32,481 bases of DNA from Candidatus Magasanikiibacteriota bacterium (lineage in GTDB: Bacteria > Patescibacteriota > Patescibacteriia > Magasanikbacterales > UBA922): the NCBI GenBank assembly GCA_016214105.1, contig JACRPD010000025.1, positions 1 through 32,481 on the forward strand, given 5' to 3'. Position numbers and translations under genes: made by a program. This document shows, piece after piece, positions 17,548-26,393 of the stretch (the first letter of the stretch is position 1; every line of letters begins with the position of its first letter). The notes beneath the pieces are model-generated. The model was not told the origin of the DNA, ran no database searches, and saw nothing but the letters and a program-made list of their open reading frames with translations.

Positions 17548-18207
17548 ATGGGCAATCCAGAATCTTTCAATCCATTGAAAACGGAAGAATCTTACGGTTT
17601 GATTCCAAAGTTGGGTTCAGCGGAAATAAATGGAAGACCGATGGAGTCGCCGAATGTTGCCGGTAATTTAGAAGCTGTGGATGAGCTGGCAACTATTCTT
17701 GAATCCATTGAGGATAGAACGCACAGACAAAGATTGGAGGCGATATTTAAAGGATTGATAAACGGAAGATCTGATGAGGAAATATTAGATGAGCTTGAGA
17801 GGGTAGAAGGGAAAAGAATTAACCGACCAAGGCTGCGTTCCGTCTATAGGTATTGTAGAAAAAAATATTTACGTGGTAAATTTCCAAACATACCGGCCAC
17901 TTTGGGAGAACTAAGAGAGTTTGTAAGAGGTAAAGCCACAGAGAGATCAGAGGAAAAGAGAAAGAAGCATTTGGCGCAGCTGTCAGATGAGTTGATAAGA
18001 TTAGCCGGCGAAAAACAAACCGAACAAATCAAACTGGAACAATTAATCATTGAGTATTTGCTTAGCGGAGGATCAAGAGAGTATCTGGCTAATGCGGGAT
18101 TACGCACGGATGAGGAAATATTAAAAGTAAAAGAGGCGGTACTAAATCGTTTAGGAATACCATTAGGTTTTAAAAAACAGAGAATCGTTGGTCTCTCCAG
18201 AATCTAA
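17548..18207 (+). CDS. Hypothetical protein, possibly with two HTH-like segments
   Basis: Intact 219-aa ORF; LINGRSDEEILDELERV and LLSGGSREYLANAGLRTDEEILKVKEAVLNRLGI resemble HTH-type helices. Confidence 0.6.
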   Translation: MGNPESFNPLKTEESYGLIPKLGSAEINGRPMESPNVAGNLEAVDELATILESIEDRTHRQRLEAIFKGLINGRSDEEILDELERVEGKRINRPRLRSVYRYCRKKYLRGKFPNIPATLGELREFVRGKATERSEEKRKKHLAQLSDELIRLAGEKQTEQIKLEQLIIEYLLSGGSREYLANAGLRTDEEILKVKEAVLNRLGIPLGFKKQRIVGLSRI

Positions 18208-18263
18208 TCCCTCATGACAGCTTGTACTGCCCGAGCAAGCGCTACAGATTCGAGAGAGACCAA
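18188..18263 (+). repeat. Long imperfect hairpin between the hypothetical gene and metG
   Basis: TTGGTCTCTC/GAGAGACCAA, GAATCT/AGATTC, GCTTG/CAAGC nested. Confidence 0.75.
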
Positions 18264-18303
18264 ATATATTAAACAAAAAAATCTTGATTTAGTCAATTAA
18301 ATT

Positions 18304-19833
18304 ATGCCAAAAACTTTTTACCTCACCACCACGCTGCCTTATGTGAACGCCGATCCGCACATTGGTTTTGCTCTGGAAATCATCCAGGCTGACGCGCTGG
18401 CGCGTTACCACCGATTGTTAGGCGAAGAAGTGGTGTTTAATACCGGCACTGACGAGCATGGCTTAAAAATTTATCGCAAAGCGTTAGAGAATCATGAGGA
18501 TCCGCAAACGTATTGCGATCGATATGCCGCGCGGTTTGACGCGTTAAAACAGGCGTTGAATTTAAGTTATACCAATTTTATCCGCACCACAGACGATCAT
18601 CACACCAAAGCGACGCAAGAGTTTTGGCTGAGGTGTTTTAAGAACGGGGATATTTATAAAAAAAATTATAAAATAAAATACTGCGTTGGTTGCGAGCTGG
18701 AAAAGACTGATTCAGAGTTGGTTGATGATAAATGTCCGGTGCATCCAAATTTAAAAATAGAATTAATTGAAGAAGAAAATTATTTTTTTAAATTTTCTAA
18801 ATATAAAAAACCATTATTAAAGTTTTACAAAAAAAATCCGAGTTTTGTCGTCCCAGGCAATCGTCTGCAAGAAATTAAAAATTTTGTAGAAAGGGGATTG
18901 GAGGACTTTAGTATTTCCCGCTTAAAATCCAAAATGCCTTGGGGGATTCAGGTTCCAAATGATGAAGACCACGTGATGTATGTTTGGTTTGACGCGCTTA
19001 TTAATTATATATCAACACTCGGTTGGCCCAATGATGAGAAAAAATTTAAAAACTTTTGGCCGGGCGTGCAGGTAGCTGGGAAAGATAATCTGCGACAACA
19101 AAGCGCGATGTGGCAAGCGATGCTGATGTCTGCTGATCTGCCAGCTTCAAAACAAATTTTTATCCACGGTTTTATCACTTCCGACGGGCAAAAAATGAGC
19201 AAATCGCTTGGTAATGTGGTTGATCCGTTTGAATTGGTGGAAAAATATGGTTCGGCAAGCTCACCACGAGTTGGCACGGACGCGGTTCGTTATTTTTTAC
19301 TTGGCGCTTTGCCGCCGGATGATGATGGCGATTTTAGTATTGAGCGTTTTGAGAAATTCTACACCGCGCATTTGGTAAATGGCGTGGGCAATCTGACTTC
19401 GCGGATTTTGACAATGATAGAAAAGTACTGCGACAGCCGCGTGCCTGACGGAAAGGCGGAGGACATAGGACACAAGACCGAGGAATTTTGGAAAAGATTT
19501 AATGCGTATTTCAGCGAGTACAAGTTTGATGAGATTGTTAAATTGGTAAATGGTTTTGTGGCAGAACTTGATACTTTAATTTCCGAAGAAAAGCCATGGG
19601 AGAAAATAAAGAACGGCGTGAATATTCAACCGATGTTGTATCAATTGGCGGAAAGCTTGCGTCAAATCGCTTTGGCGCTTCTGCCAATAATTCCCGAAAC
19701 CGCGGAGAATATTTTGTCACAGCTGGGGATTGACGCGGATAAATTGGATATATTAGAGAAAGAGATAGAACGAGGCAAATTAAAATCCGGCGCGAAAATA
19801 AGAAAGAGCGGGATTTTGTTTCCACGGCTATGA
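18304..19833 (+). CDS. metG: Methionyl-tRNA synthetase
   Basis: LPYVNADPHIGFALE, GTDEHGLKI, KMSKSLGNVVDPFELVEKYG. Confidence 0.97.
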   Translation: MPKTFYLTTTLPYVNADPHIGFALEIIQADALARYHRLLGEEVVFNTGTDEHGLKIYRKALENHEDPQTYCDRYAARFDALKQALNLSYTNFIRTTDDHHTKATQEFWLRCFKNGDIYKKNYKIKYCVGCELEKTDSELVDDKCPVHPNLKIELIEEENYFFKFSKYKKPLLKFYKKNPSFVVPGNRLQEIKNFVERGLEDFSISRLKSKMPWGIQVPNDEDHVMYVWFDALINYISTLGWPNDEKKFKNFWPGVQVAGKDNLRQQSAMWQAMLMSADLPASKQIFIHGFITSDGQKMSKSLGNVVDPFELVEKYGSASSPRVGTDAVRYFLLGALPPDDDGDFSIERFEKFYTAHLVNGVGNLTSRILTMIEKYCDSRVPDGKAEDIGHKTEEFWKRFNAYFSEYKFDEIVKLVNGFVAELDTLISEEKPWEKIKNGVNIQPMLYQLAESLRQIALALLPIIPETAENILSQLGIDADKLDILEKEIERGKLKSGAKIRKSGILFPRL

Positions 19834-20957
19834 TAAAGAAAAAAGAAAAGGTGTTAGTGGCAATGAGTGGCGGCGTGGATTCTTCCGTGGCCGCTGCTTT
19901 ATTATTAAAGCAAGGTTATGATGTGACGGGAATGTTTGCTGTAAATTATAATGCTAATATACAAATGAATGCTAATGCTACTAATGGTGATTGCTGGTTG
20001 CCGGATTATAGAGATGCGGTGCGGGTGGCGGCGAAGCTGAGGATTAAATTGATTAAATTGGATTTTCAAAAAGAGTATAAAAAACTAGTTTTGGATTACA
20101 TGTTTCGCGAATACCGCGTCGGCCGGACACCCAATCCGGATGTGACGTGCAATAAATTTGTGAAGTTTGGGGTGTGGTTGCGAGCGGCAAAGCGGTTGGG
20201 ATATGCAAAATTAGCTACGGGGCATTATGCGAAATTGAGTCAAAAGTCTATAAAGTCAAAAGTCTATAAAGTCAGATTGCTACAGGCGAAAGATAATAAT
20301 AAAGACCAGACTTACTTCTTGCACCAATTGAATAAAAAACAATTACAGCATGTTTTGTTTCCACTCGGCAATTATTTGAAGTCGGAAGTCCGAAAGCTGG
20401 CGCGAAAATTTGATTTGTCCACAGCTGATAAGGAAGAAAGCATGGGGATTTGTTTTGTCGGCGAAGTGCCGATGAGAGAATTCTTGCAAGCATCGATTGC
20501 ACAGAAGAAAGGAAAGACTTCACTGAGCGATGGCACGATTGTGGGCGAACATGACGGATTGGCGTTTTATACGATTGGTCAACGCGAACGATTGGTAATT
20601 ATGAATTATGAGTTAGGAATTAAGCGCGACGAGCCATTGTTTGTCGTGAATAAAGATGTAAAAAATAATCGCTTAATTGTCGGCTACGAAGATGACGCTC
20701 TGTTATACAAAAAAGAGATTAAAGTCGGTAACGTTAGTTGGATTAGTGGACATTCTCCCAAGTTTCCGTTAAAATGTATGGTGAGGTTGAGGCATAGACA
20801 ACCGCTACAGGAGTGTCATTGCGAGGAGGAGCTCGCGCGACTACGAAGCAATCTCTTGGTACGATTCGCGAAACCACAACGGGCGGTAACGCCCGGACAG
20901 TTCGCGGTATTTTATAAAAATAATGAATGTTTAGGCGGCGGTGAAATTTTATTATGA
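19830..20957 (+). CDS. mnmA: tRNA-specific 2-thiouridylase MnmA
   Basis: VAMSGGVDSSVAAALL, GRTPNPDVTCNKFVKF, ATGHYAK, MGICFVGE; ATGA overlap with metG. Confidence 0.96.
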   Translation: MIKKKEKVLVAMSGGVDSSVAAALLLKQGYDVTGMFAVNYNANIQMNANATNGDCWLPDYRDAVRVAAKLRIKLIKLDFQKEYKKLVLDYMFREYRVGRTPNPDVTCNKFVKFGVWLRAAKRLGYAKLATGHYAKLSQKSIKSKVYKVRLLQAKDNNKDQTYFLHQLNKKQLQHVLFPLGNYLKSEVRKLARKFDLSTADKEESMGICFVGEVPMREFLQASIAQKKGKTSLSDGTIVGEHDGLAFYTIGQRERLVIMNYELGIKRDEPLFVVNKDVKNNRLIVGYEDDALLYKKEIKVGNVSWISGHSPKFPLKCMVRLRHRQPLQECHCEEELARLRSNLLVRFAKPQRAVTPGQFAVFYKNNECLGGGEILL

Positions 20958-22891
20958 TAATTTCAAACGAACTTCGCCAAAAATATCTAGACTTTTTCAA
21001 AAGCAAAGCCCACGCGATTATTCCGAGCGCTTCTTTGATTCCGGAAAATGATCCAACAACTTTATTTACCAGCGCGGGGATGCAGCCGATGATTCCGCAT
21101 CTTTTGGGCGAACCGCACGCGCAAGGGACGAGAATCGTTAATTCGCAAAAATGTTTTCGCACGCAAGATATTGACGAGGTGGGGGATAATCGGCATACAA
21201 CTTTTTTTGAAATGCTCGGCAACTGGTCTTTGGGCGATTATTTTAAAAAAGAACAAATTGAATGGATGTGGGAGTTTCTTATCAAGAAATTAAATTTTGA
21301 TCCGAATAAAATTTTTATCACTTGTTTTAGAGGAGATGTAAAAAACAATATCCCTCGCGATGAAGAAGCGGCAAAAATTTGGCAGGAATTATTCAAATCA
21401 GTTGGCGTCAAAGCCGAGATTGTTAATAACTCAGAAAAAGATGGAATGAAAGGCGGACGGATTTTTTATTATGCAGCTGATAAAAACTGGTGGAGTCGCG
21501 CTGGTGTGCCGGAAAAAATGCCGGAGGGCGAGCCGGGCGGGCCGGACAGCGAAATGTTTTTTGATTTTAGCCCTTCGACAAGCTCATGGCAAGCGCACCA
21601 CGATGAACAAAAATACGGTAAACACTGTCATGTAAATTGCGACTGCGGTCGTTTTGTGGAGATCGGAAACAATGTTTTCATGCAATATGTAAAAACCAAA
21701 AACGGCTTTAATGAATTAAAACAAAAAAATATAGATTTTGGCGGCGGGCTGGAGCGGATGACCGCGGCTTTGAATAATAATCCGGATATTTTCAGAATTG
21801 ATTTATTTTCCGGCGCGTTGAAAAAAATTGAAGAATTATCCGGCAAAACATACGGCGCGGATGAAAAAGAAACTTTCGCGTTCAGAGTTATTTTAGATCA
21901 TCTGCGCGCGGCCGTTTTTTTAATCGCTGACGGCGCTGTGCCGTCCAGAAAAGATCAAGGATATTTTACTCGCCGTTTGATTCGCAGAGCGGTGCGGTTT
22001 GCCGCTAATCTCGGCATCAGTCAGCTTTTTACGCCTGTTATCGCCAAAGAATATATCGAAACCTACAAAAATGTGTATGCGGATTTATTTAGCCAACAAA
22101 ATTTAATTTTATCTGAATTGGAAAAAGAAGAAAGTAAATTTAGAGAAACGCTTGAGCGAGGAATTATGAATTATGAATTAGGAATTAAGGGCTTGGCGGC
22201 CAAAGTGATTCCCGGGGATGTTGCGTTTGATCTTTATCAGTCATACGGTTTTCCGATTGAGATGACGATTGAGTTGGCCAAAGAGAAGGGAATAGATGTT
22301 GACGTGGCGGGTTTTAACGAAGAGATGAAAAAACATCAGGAGGTTTCCCGCATAGGCGCGGAACAAAAATTCAAAGGCGGATTGGCCGGGACAGGGGAGA
22401 TGGAGACAAAATATCACACGGCCACGCATTTGCTTTTGGCGGCGTTGAATCGCGTGTTGGACGGCTCTTCGGCCATTCGGCAAGCTCATGGTGGTGAGTC
22501 GTATCGAACTGCAAGCTCAGAGCGGGGCGGGATTTTTCAAAAGGGGAGTAATATTACAGTGGAAAGATTACGATTTGATTTTAATTATCCGGAGAAATTA
22601 ACTGTGGAACAAATTAAATCCGTGGAAGATTTGGTTAATGAAAAAATAAAAGAAGATAAAAAAGTTGAGATGTTGGAGATGCCGAGAGATGAAGCATTAA
22701 AAACAGTTAAAGTTTCTTTTGACCCGAGCAAGTATCCGGAGATTGTTAAAGTATATAAAATCGGAGATTTTAGTATGGAACTTTGCGGCGGTCCGCATGT
22801 TGAACACACCGGAGCTCTGGGTCAGTTTAAGATCGTTAAAGAAGAAGCCAGCAGCGCGGGAGTAAGGAGAATAAAGGCCATTCTTCTCTAA
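20954..22891 (+). CDS. alaS: Alanyl-tRNA synthetase, ends after the editing domain
   Basis: FTSAGMQPMIPHLLG, KCFRTQDIDEVGDNRHTTFFEMLGNWSLGDYFK, HTATH, CGGPHVEHTG; no C-terminal DHHA1-like region. Confidence 0.96.
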   Translation: MIISNELRQKYLDFFKSKAHAIIPSASLIPENDPTTLFTSAGMQPMIPHLLGEPHAQGTRIVNSQKCFRTQDIDEVGDNRHTTFFEMLGNWSLGDYFKKEQIEWMWEFLIKKLNFDPNKIFITCFRGDVKNNIPRDEEAAKIWQELFKSVGVKAEIVNNSEKDGMKGGRIFYYAADKNWWSRAGVPEKMPEGEPGGPDSEMFFDFSPSTSSWQAHHDEQKYGKHCHVNCDCGRFVEIGNNVFMQYVKTKNGFNELKQKNIDFGGGLERMTAALNNNPDIFRIDLFSGALKKIEELSGKTYGADEKETFAFRVILDHLRAAVFLIADGAVPSRKDQGYFTRRLIRRAVRFAANLGISQLFTPVIAKEYIETYKNVYADLFSQQNLILSELEKEESKFRETLERGIMNYELGIKGLAAKVIPGDVAFDLYQSYGFPIEMTIELAKEKGIDVDVAGFNEEMKKHQEVSRIGAEQKFKGGLAGTGEMETKYHTATHLLLAALNRVLDGSSAIRQAHGGESYRTASSERGGIFQKGSNITVERLRFDFNYPEKLTVEQIKSVEDLVNEKIKEDKKVEMLEMPRDEALKTVKVSFDPSKYPEIVKVYKIGDFSMELCGGPHVEHTGALGQFKIVKEEASSAGVRRIKAILL

Positions 22892-22970
22892 ACCTCCCCC
22901 TCGTAGGGCTTCGTCGTGAGCGCCCAGCCGAACGGGGAGGCGGGGAGGGGGTCTCAGCGAGTGTAGAAAA
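22892..22970. repeat. CCTCCCC...GGGGAGG palindromic repeat
   Basis: cctccccctcgtagggcttcgtcgtgagcgcccagccgaacggggaggcggggaggggg. Confidence 0.6.
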
Positions 22971-22980
22971 AAACAAGCCT

Positions 22981-23928
22981 ATGTTTTTCAAGTTTTTAGA
23001 AATAAAAAAATCGTCCATAGCTGGAAAAGGGATTTTTAGCAACAAGAATTTTAAAAAAGGGGAAGTAATTTTTACCGTGCATGGTCCTATTGTCAAATAT
23101 TCAAAAGATCCTGATTGGAGAATAGGGGAAGATTGGTTACAAATAAGTCAAAACGCTTGGAAAATTCCCTATCGGGATAATCCGTGGATTTTTATTAATC
23201 ATTCTTGTCAACCGAATGTCGGTCTTAAGGGAACCTCAACAGTTGTCGCCATTCGTTCAATCTATAAAAATGAAGAAATTGTTATTGATTATTCGTGGAC
23301 CGAAGCCTCTGAGAAAGGTTGGCACATGATATGTCACTGCGGAGCGCCAAACTGTAGAAAACTGATACAAAGTGTACAATTTTTGCCAGTAAATATATTT
23401 AAAAAATACAGACAGTATATACCTGCCTATCTGCGCAGTAGATATATTAAAAATAAGGTGTACGAAAAAAGAGATAAAAAAGGCGATTACAGATTGTATG
23501 CCAAAGATGTGATTAAAAAAAATGAGTTGGTATTTCAGGTAGAAGGGACGAAGATAACGTACCCGAAAAGTCCAAATTATAAAATTGGGTACAAATGGCT
23601 TGGGATTGGTAAAAGAGAGTGGATAATACCTTATCAGAATAATCCATGGTGTTTTTTCCGACATTCATGTACTCCGAATGTAGGTTTACGCGACAGAGAT
23701 AAAGTAGTCGCCATGAGGAAAATTCGTGCTAATGAAGAGATTACTATTGATGACTCTATTTCCGAAGTTGATGTCAATTGGTCGATGACATGTGCTTGTG
23801 GCGCAAAAAATTGCAGAAAGATAATTCGATCCATACAATACCTTCCATTGCGACTTTTTCAAAGGTATAAATCATATATACCTCCGCTTTTTAAAAAAGT
23901 GTACAAGGAATATAATAATTATGTTTAA
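22981..23928 (+). CDS. Tandem SET-domain protein (putative lysine methyltransferase)
   Basis: Copy 1: AGKGIF, NHSCQPNV, EEIVIDYS, post-SET CHCGAPNCRK. Copy 2: RHSCTPNV, EEITIDDS, CACGAKNCRK. Confidence 0.88.
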   Translation: MFFKFLEIKKSSIAGKGIFSNKNFKKGEVIFTVHGPIVKYSKDPDWRIGEDWLQISQNAWKIPYRDNPWIFINHSCQPNVGLKGTSTVVAIRSIYKNEEIVIDYSWTEASEKGWHMICHCGAPNCRKLIQSVQFLPVNIFKKYRQYIPAYLRSRYIKNKVYEKRDKKGDYRLYAKDVIKKNELVFQVEGTKITYPKSPNYKIGYKWLGIGKREWIIPYQNNPWCFFRHSCTPNVGLRDRDKVVAMRKIRANEEITIDDSISEVDVNWSMTCACGAKNCRKIIRSIQYLPLRLFQRYKSYIPPLFKKVYKEYNNYV

Positions 23929-24355
23929 AAAACTCATCACCAACGCCTGGTCTCTCCGCCACCAATTTTTTCGCTATTTCTGCGTCGGTTTTTCCGCGTT
24001 TATTTTAGATATGGGTTCGTTGATGCTGTTAAAAGAAGTTTTTGACTGGAAACCTATCACTGCGGTCATTGCCAATCAAGTGTTTATTATCGCCTACGTT
24101 TTTTTGTTAAACAAGTATTGGTCGTTTGACAGCAAGGAATTAGATCATCGCCAGCTTGTCCGTTTTTTGATATTGGTTGGTTTTAATTACGCCGTCTCAA
24201 TAACGACAATGTATATATTTAATCATCGTTTGGCTTTTGATTATCGGTTAGTCAGAATTGGCACAATTATTTTAGCAACTTGCTGGAATTTTTTGAGCTA
24301 CAAATACTGGGTTTATCGTTCAAAATCACCAATACTGAATAATCCGCTTAATTAA
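23921..24355 (+). CDS. GtrA-family membrane protein
   Basis: FFRYFCVGFSAFILDMGSLMLL, NKYWSF, four TM segments. Confidence 0.88.
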   Translation: MFKKLITNAWSLRHQFFRYFCVGFSAFILDMGSLMLLKEVFDWKPITAVIANQVFIIAYVFLLNKYWSFDSKELDHRQLVRFLILVGFNYAVSITTMYIFNHRLAFDYRLVRIGTIILATCWNFLSYKYWVYRSKSPILNNPLN

Positions 24356-24393
24356 GCAAAAAAACTTATTCACATCCGGCGCGGAGATTTTAC

Positions 24394-24422
24394 TTGACAG
24401 ATTTTCAGCTTTACTGTAAAAT
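24394..24422 (+). promoter_or_regulatory. infA promoter
   Basis: TTGACA, 17 nt, TAAAAT. Confidence 0.7.
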
Positions 24423-24445
24423 AGCGCCAGATTAATTTCCTACCC

Positions 24446-24664
24446 ATGACAGCCAAGAACGACGTTCTTGAAGTCCGCGGCATGATTGAAGAATTATTGC
24501 CCGGCGCGAAATTCAGGATTAAATTGGAAAATGGCCATGAGGTCATCAGCCACTTGTCAGGCAAGATGCGGATTAACCATATCCGCCTCGGTGTCGGCGA
24601 TGAGGTTAAAGTGGAAATGACGCCTTACGATTTATCCAAAGGCCGGATAATTTACAGATTCTAA
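24446..24664 (+). CDS. infA: Translation initiation factor IF-1
   Basis: [65 protein letters not shown]. Confidence 0.97.
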   Translation: MTAKNDVLEVRGMIEELLPGAKFRIKLENGHEVISHLSGKMRINHIRLGVGDEVKVEMTPYDLSKGRIIYRF

Positions 24665-24673
24665 ATTAAAAAG

Positions 24674-24777
24674 TATCAACCAGTGCGGTGTAGTTTGACC
24701 TCCTTCACGCTTACGGCCATATGTCCGCGTGAAGAGACTGTCGGACGCCGATATCGCGGCAGTGGTTGGTATTTTTT
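24674..24777 (+). promoter_or_regulatory. Structured leader with terminator-like end upstream of rpmJ
   Basis: Closing stem TATCAACCAGTGC/GCAGTGGTTGGTA followed by TTTTTT; internal hairpin CTTCACGC/GCGTGAAG; competing CTGTCG/CGGCAG stem. Confidence 0.6.
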
Positions 24778-24787
24778 GTTCTAATTT

Positions 24788-24925
24788 ATGAAAGTAAGAG
24801 CAGGAGTGTCGGTTCGTTGCAAGAAATGCAAAGTCGTTCGCCGCGGCGGTGTTGTTTATATTATTTGTGAAAATCCCCGCCACAAACAGCGCCAGGGAAC
24901 TAAACAGCGCAAAAAATCCGCTTAG
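24788..24925 (+). CDS. rpmJ: Ribosomal protein bL36
   Basis: [37 protein letters not shown]...; too short for the ORF track. Confidence 0.93.
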   Translation: MKVRAGVSVRCKKCKVVRRGGVVYIICENPRHKQRQGTKQRKKSA

Positions 24926-24940
24926 TTAATATTTTGATTT

Positions 24941-25327
24941 ATGAGAATCGCAGGCGTTAATATTCCGCGTGAAAAAAAAATCGTAGTCAGCCTGCCATAT
25001 ATTTATGGTATTGGTCCGACTTTGGCTAAAAAAATATTGTCTGTTGTTAAAATAGACGAGAATATCAGAGTTAAAGATTTGACTCAAGAACAAGAAGACA
25101 AAATCCGCGCTATTGTTGAAAAACAATATAAGACCGAAGGTGATTTACGACGCGAGGTCGCTGAAAATATCAAACGGATGAAAGATATTAAATGTTATCG
25201 CGGTTCTAGGCATGCCAAGCATCTGCCGGTCAGAGGACAGCGAACACGGACCAATTCCCGCACCGTGCGCGGCAACAAGCGCAATATCGCGACAAGCGGG
25301 AGAAAACAATCCGCGCAGAAAACATAA
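24941..25327 (+). CDS. rpsM: Ribosomal protein uS13
   Basis: [25 protein letters not shown]...[14 protein letters not shown]. Confidence 0.97.
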   Translation: MRIAGVNIPREKKIVVSLPYIYGIGPTLAKKILSVVKIDENIRVKDLTQEQEDKIRAIVEKQYKTEGDLRREVAENIKRMKDIKCYRGSRHAKHLPVRGQRTRTNSRTVRGNKRNIATSGRKQSAQKT

Positions 25328-25335
25328 TAAATACT

Positions 25336-25737
25336 ATGGCAGAGAATAAAGATACAAAAAAAAATATTAAAAAAAAGAAAGCTGTGAAGCAGGTTTCGCA
25401 TGGCCGCGCTTATATTCAGGCATCTTTTAATAATACCATCGTTACTATCACTGATCAAAATGGCGATGTGCTTGGTTGGGCGAGCGCCGGCATGACGGGT
25501 TTTAAAGGTCCGAAAAAAGCCACCCCTTACGCCGCGCAACAGGTGGTTAAAAAAGTGATTGATTCAATCGCGCCTTGCGGTTTAAGAGAAGTAAATGTTT
25601 TTATTAAAGGCATTGGCGCCGGCAGAGAAGGCGCGATCCGCGGTTTTAACGCGAATGGAGTTCAAGTTTTGTCCATCAAAGATATTACTCCGATTCCGCA
25701 CAATGGCTGTCGTCCGCCAAAAAGACGCAGAGTATAA
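25336..25737 (+). CDS. rpsK: Ribosomal protein uS11
   Basis: [24 protein letters not shown]...[10 protein letters not shown]. Confidence 0.97.
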   Translation: MAENKDTKKNIKKKKAVKQVSHGRAYIQASFNNTIVTITDQNGDVLGWASAGMTGFKGPKKATPYAAQQVVKKVIDSIAPCGLREVNVFIKGIGAGREGAIRGFNANGVQVLSIKDITPIPHNGCRPPKRRRV

Positions 25738-25746
25738 CAAAAAAAT

Positions 25747-26370
25747 ATGGGAAGATATATCGGTCCAAAAAATAAAATTGCCAGACGATTCGGCATTAAT
25801 CTTGGCTTGAAGACAAATCCGACCAAAGTCGCCAAACGTTTAAGCCAGCCGCCGGGAGTTCATGGTCCGGGCAAGCGTCCGAAGGCCGCGACCGGATTCG
25901 GCAAACAGCTTTTGGAAAAACAAAAAGCCAGGATTGTTTATGGTTTGAGAGAAAGCCAATTCCGCGGTTATGTGGATAAAGCGACAACTTTGAAAGGCGA
26001 TTCCGGCGTTAATTTGCAAAGATTACTGGAAACGCGGCTGGATAATGTGGTCTATCGCCTTGGCTTTGCCGTTACCAGAGCGCAAGCCAGGCAAATGGTG
26101 TCTCATAAAATGTTTAAAGTTAACAGCAAACCACTGAACGTGCCTTCTCATATTTTGAGCGTTGGCGATGAAATCGCTTTGAAAGAAAATAAAAAGAAGA
26201 AAAAGATTTTTGACGGCATGACTGAAAAATTACTAAAAATGGACCGGCCGTCTTGGTTAAAAATGGACGCGAACACTTTGACCGGAAAAATATTAAATCA
26301 GCCGGGCGAAATTGATTTTGAGAAAGTGTTTGACGTCAAGCTGATTATTGAATACTATTCAGCAAGATAA
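25747..26370 (+). CDS. rpsD: Ribosomal protein uS4
   Basis: MGRYIGPKNKIARRFG, RLDNVVYRLGFAVTRAQARQMVSH. Confidence 0.97.
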   Translation: MGRYIGPKNKIARRFGINLGLKTNPTKVAKRLSQPPGVHGPGKRPKAATGFGKQLLEKQKARIVYGLRESQFRGYVDKATTLKGDSGVNLQRLLETRLDNVVYRLGFAVTRAQARQMVSHKMFKVNSKPLNVPSHILSVGDEIALKENKKKKKIFDGMTEKLLKMDRPSWLKMDANTLTGKILNQPGEIDFEKVFDVKLIIEYYSAR

Positions 26371-26393
26371 TTTTTCAACATAATACCTGTCAT

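Noticed and set aside
20743-21222. Minus-strand ORF across the mnmA/alaS junction
   Set aside because: Antisense to two well-supported genes and no motif
24674-24777. tRNA-like or known riboswitch element
   Set aside because: No recognisable tRNA arms or known aptamer consensus; only a structured leader is supported
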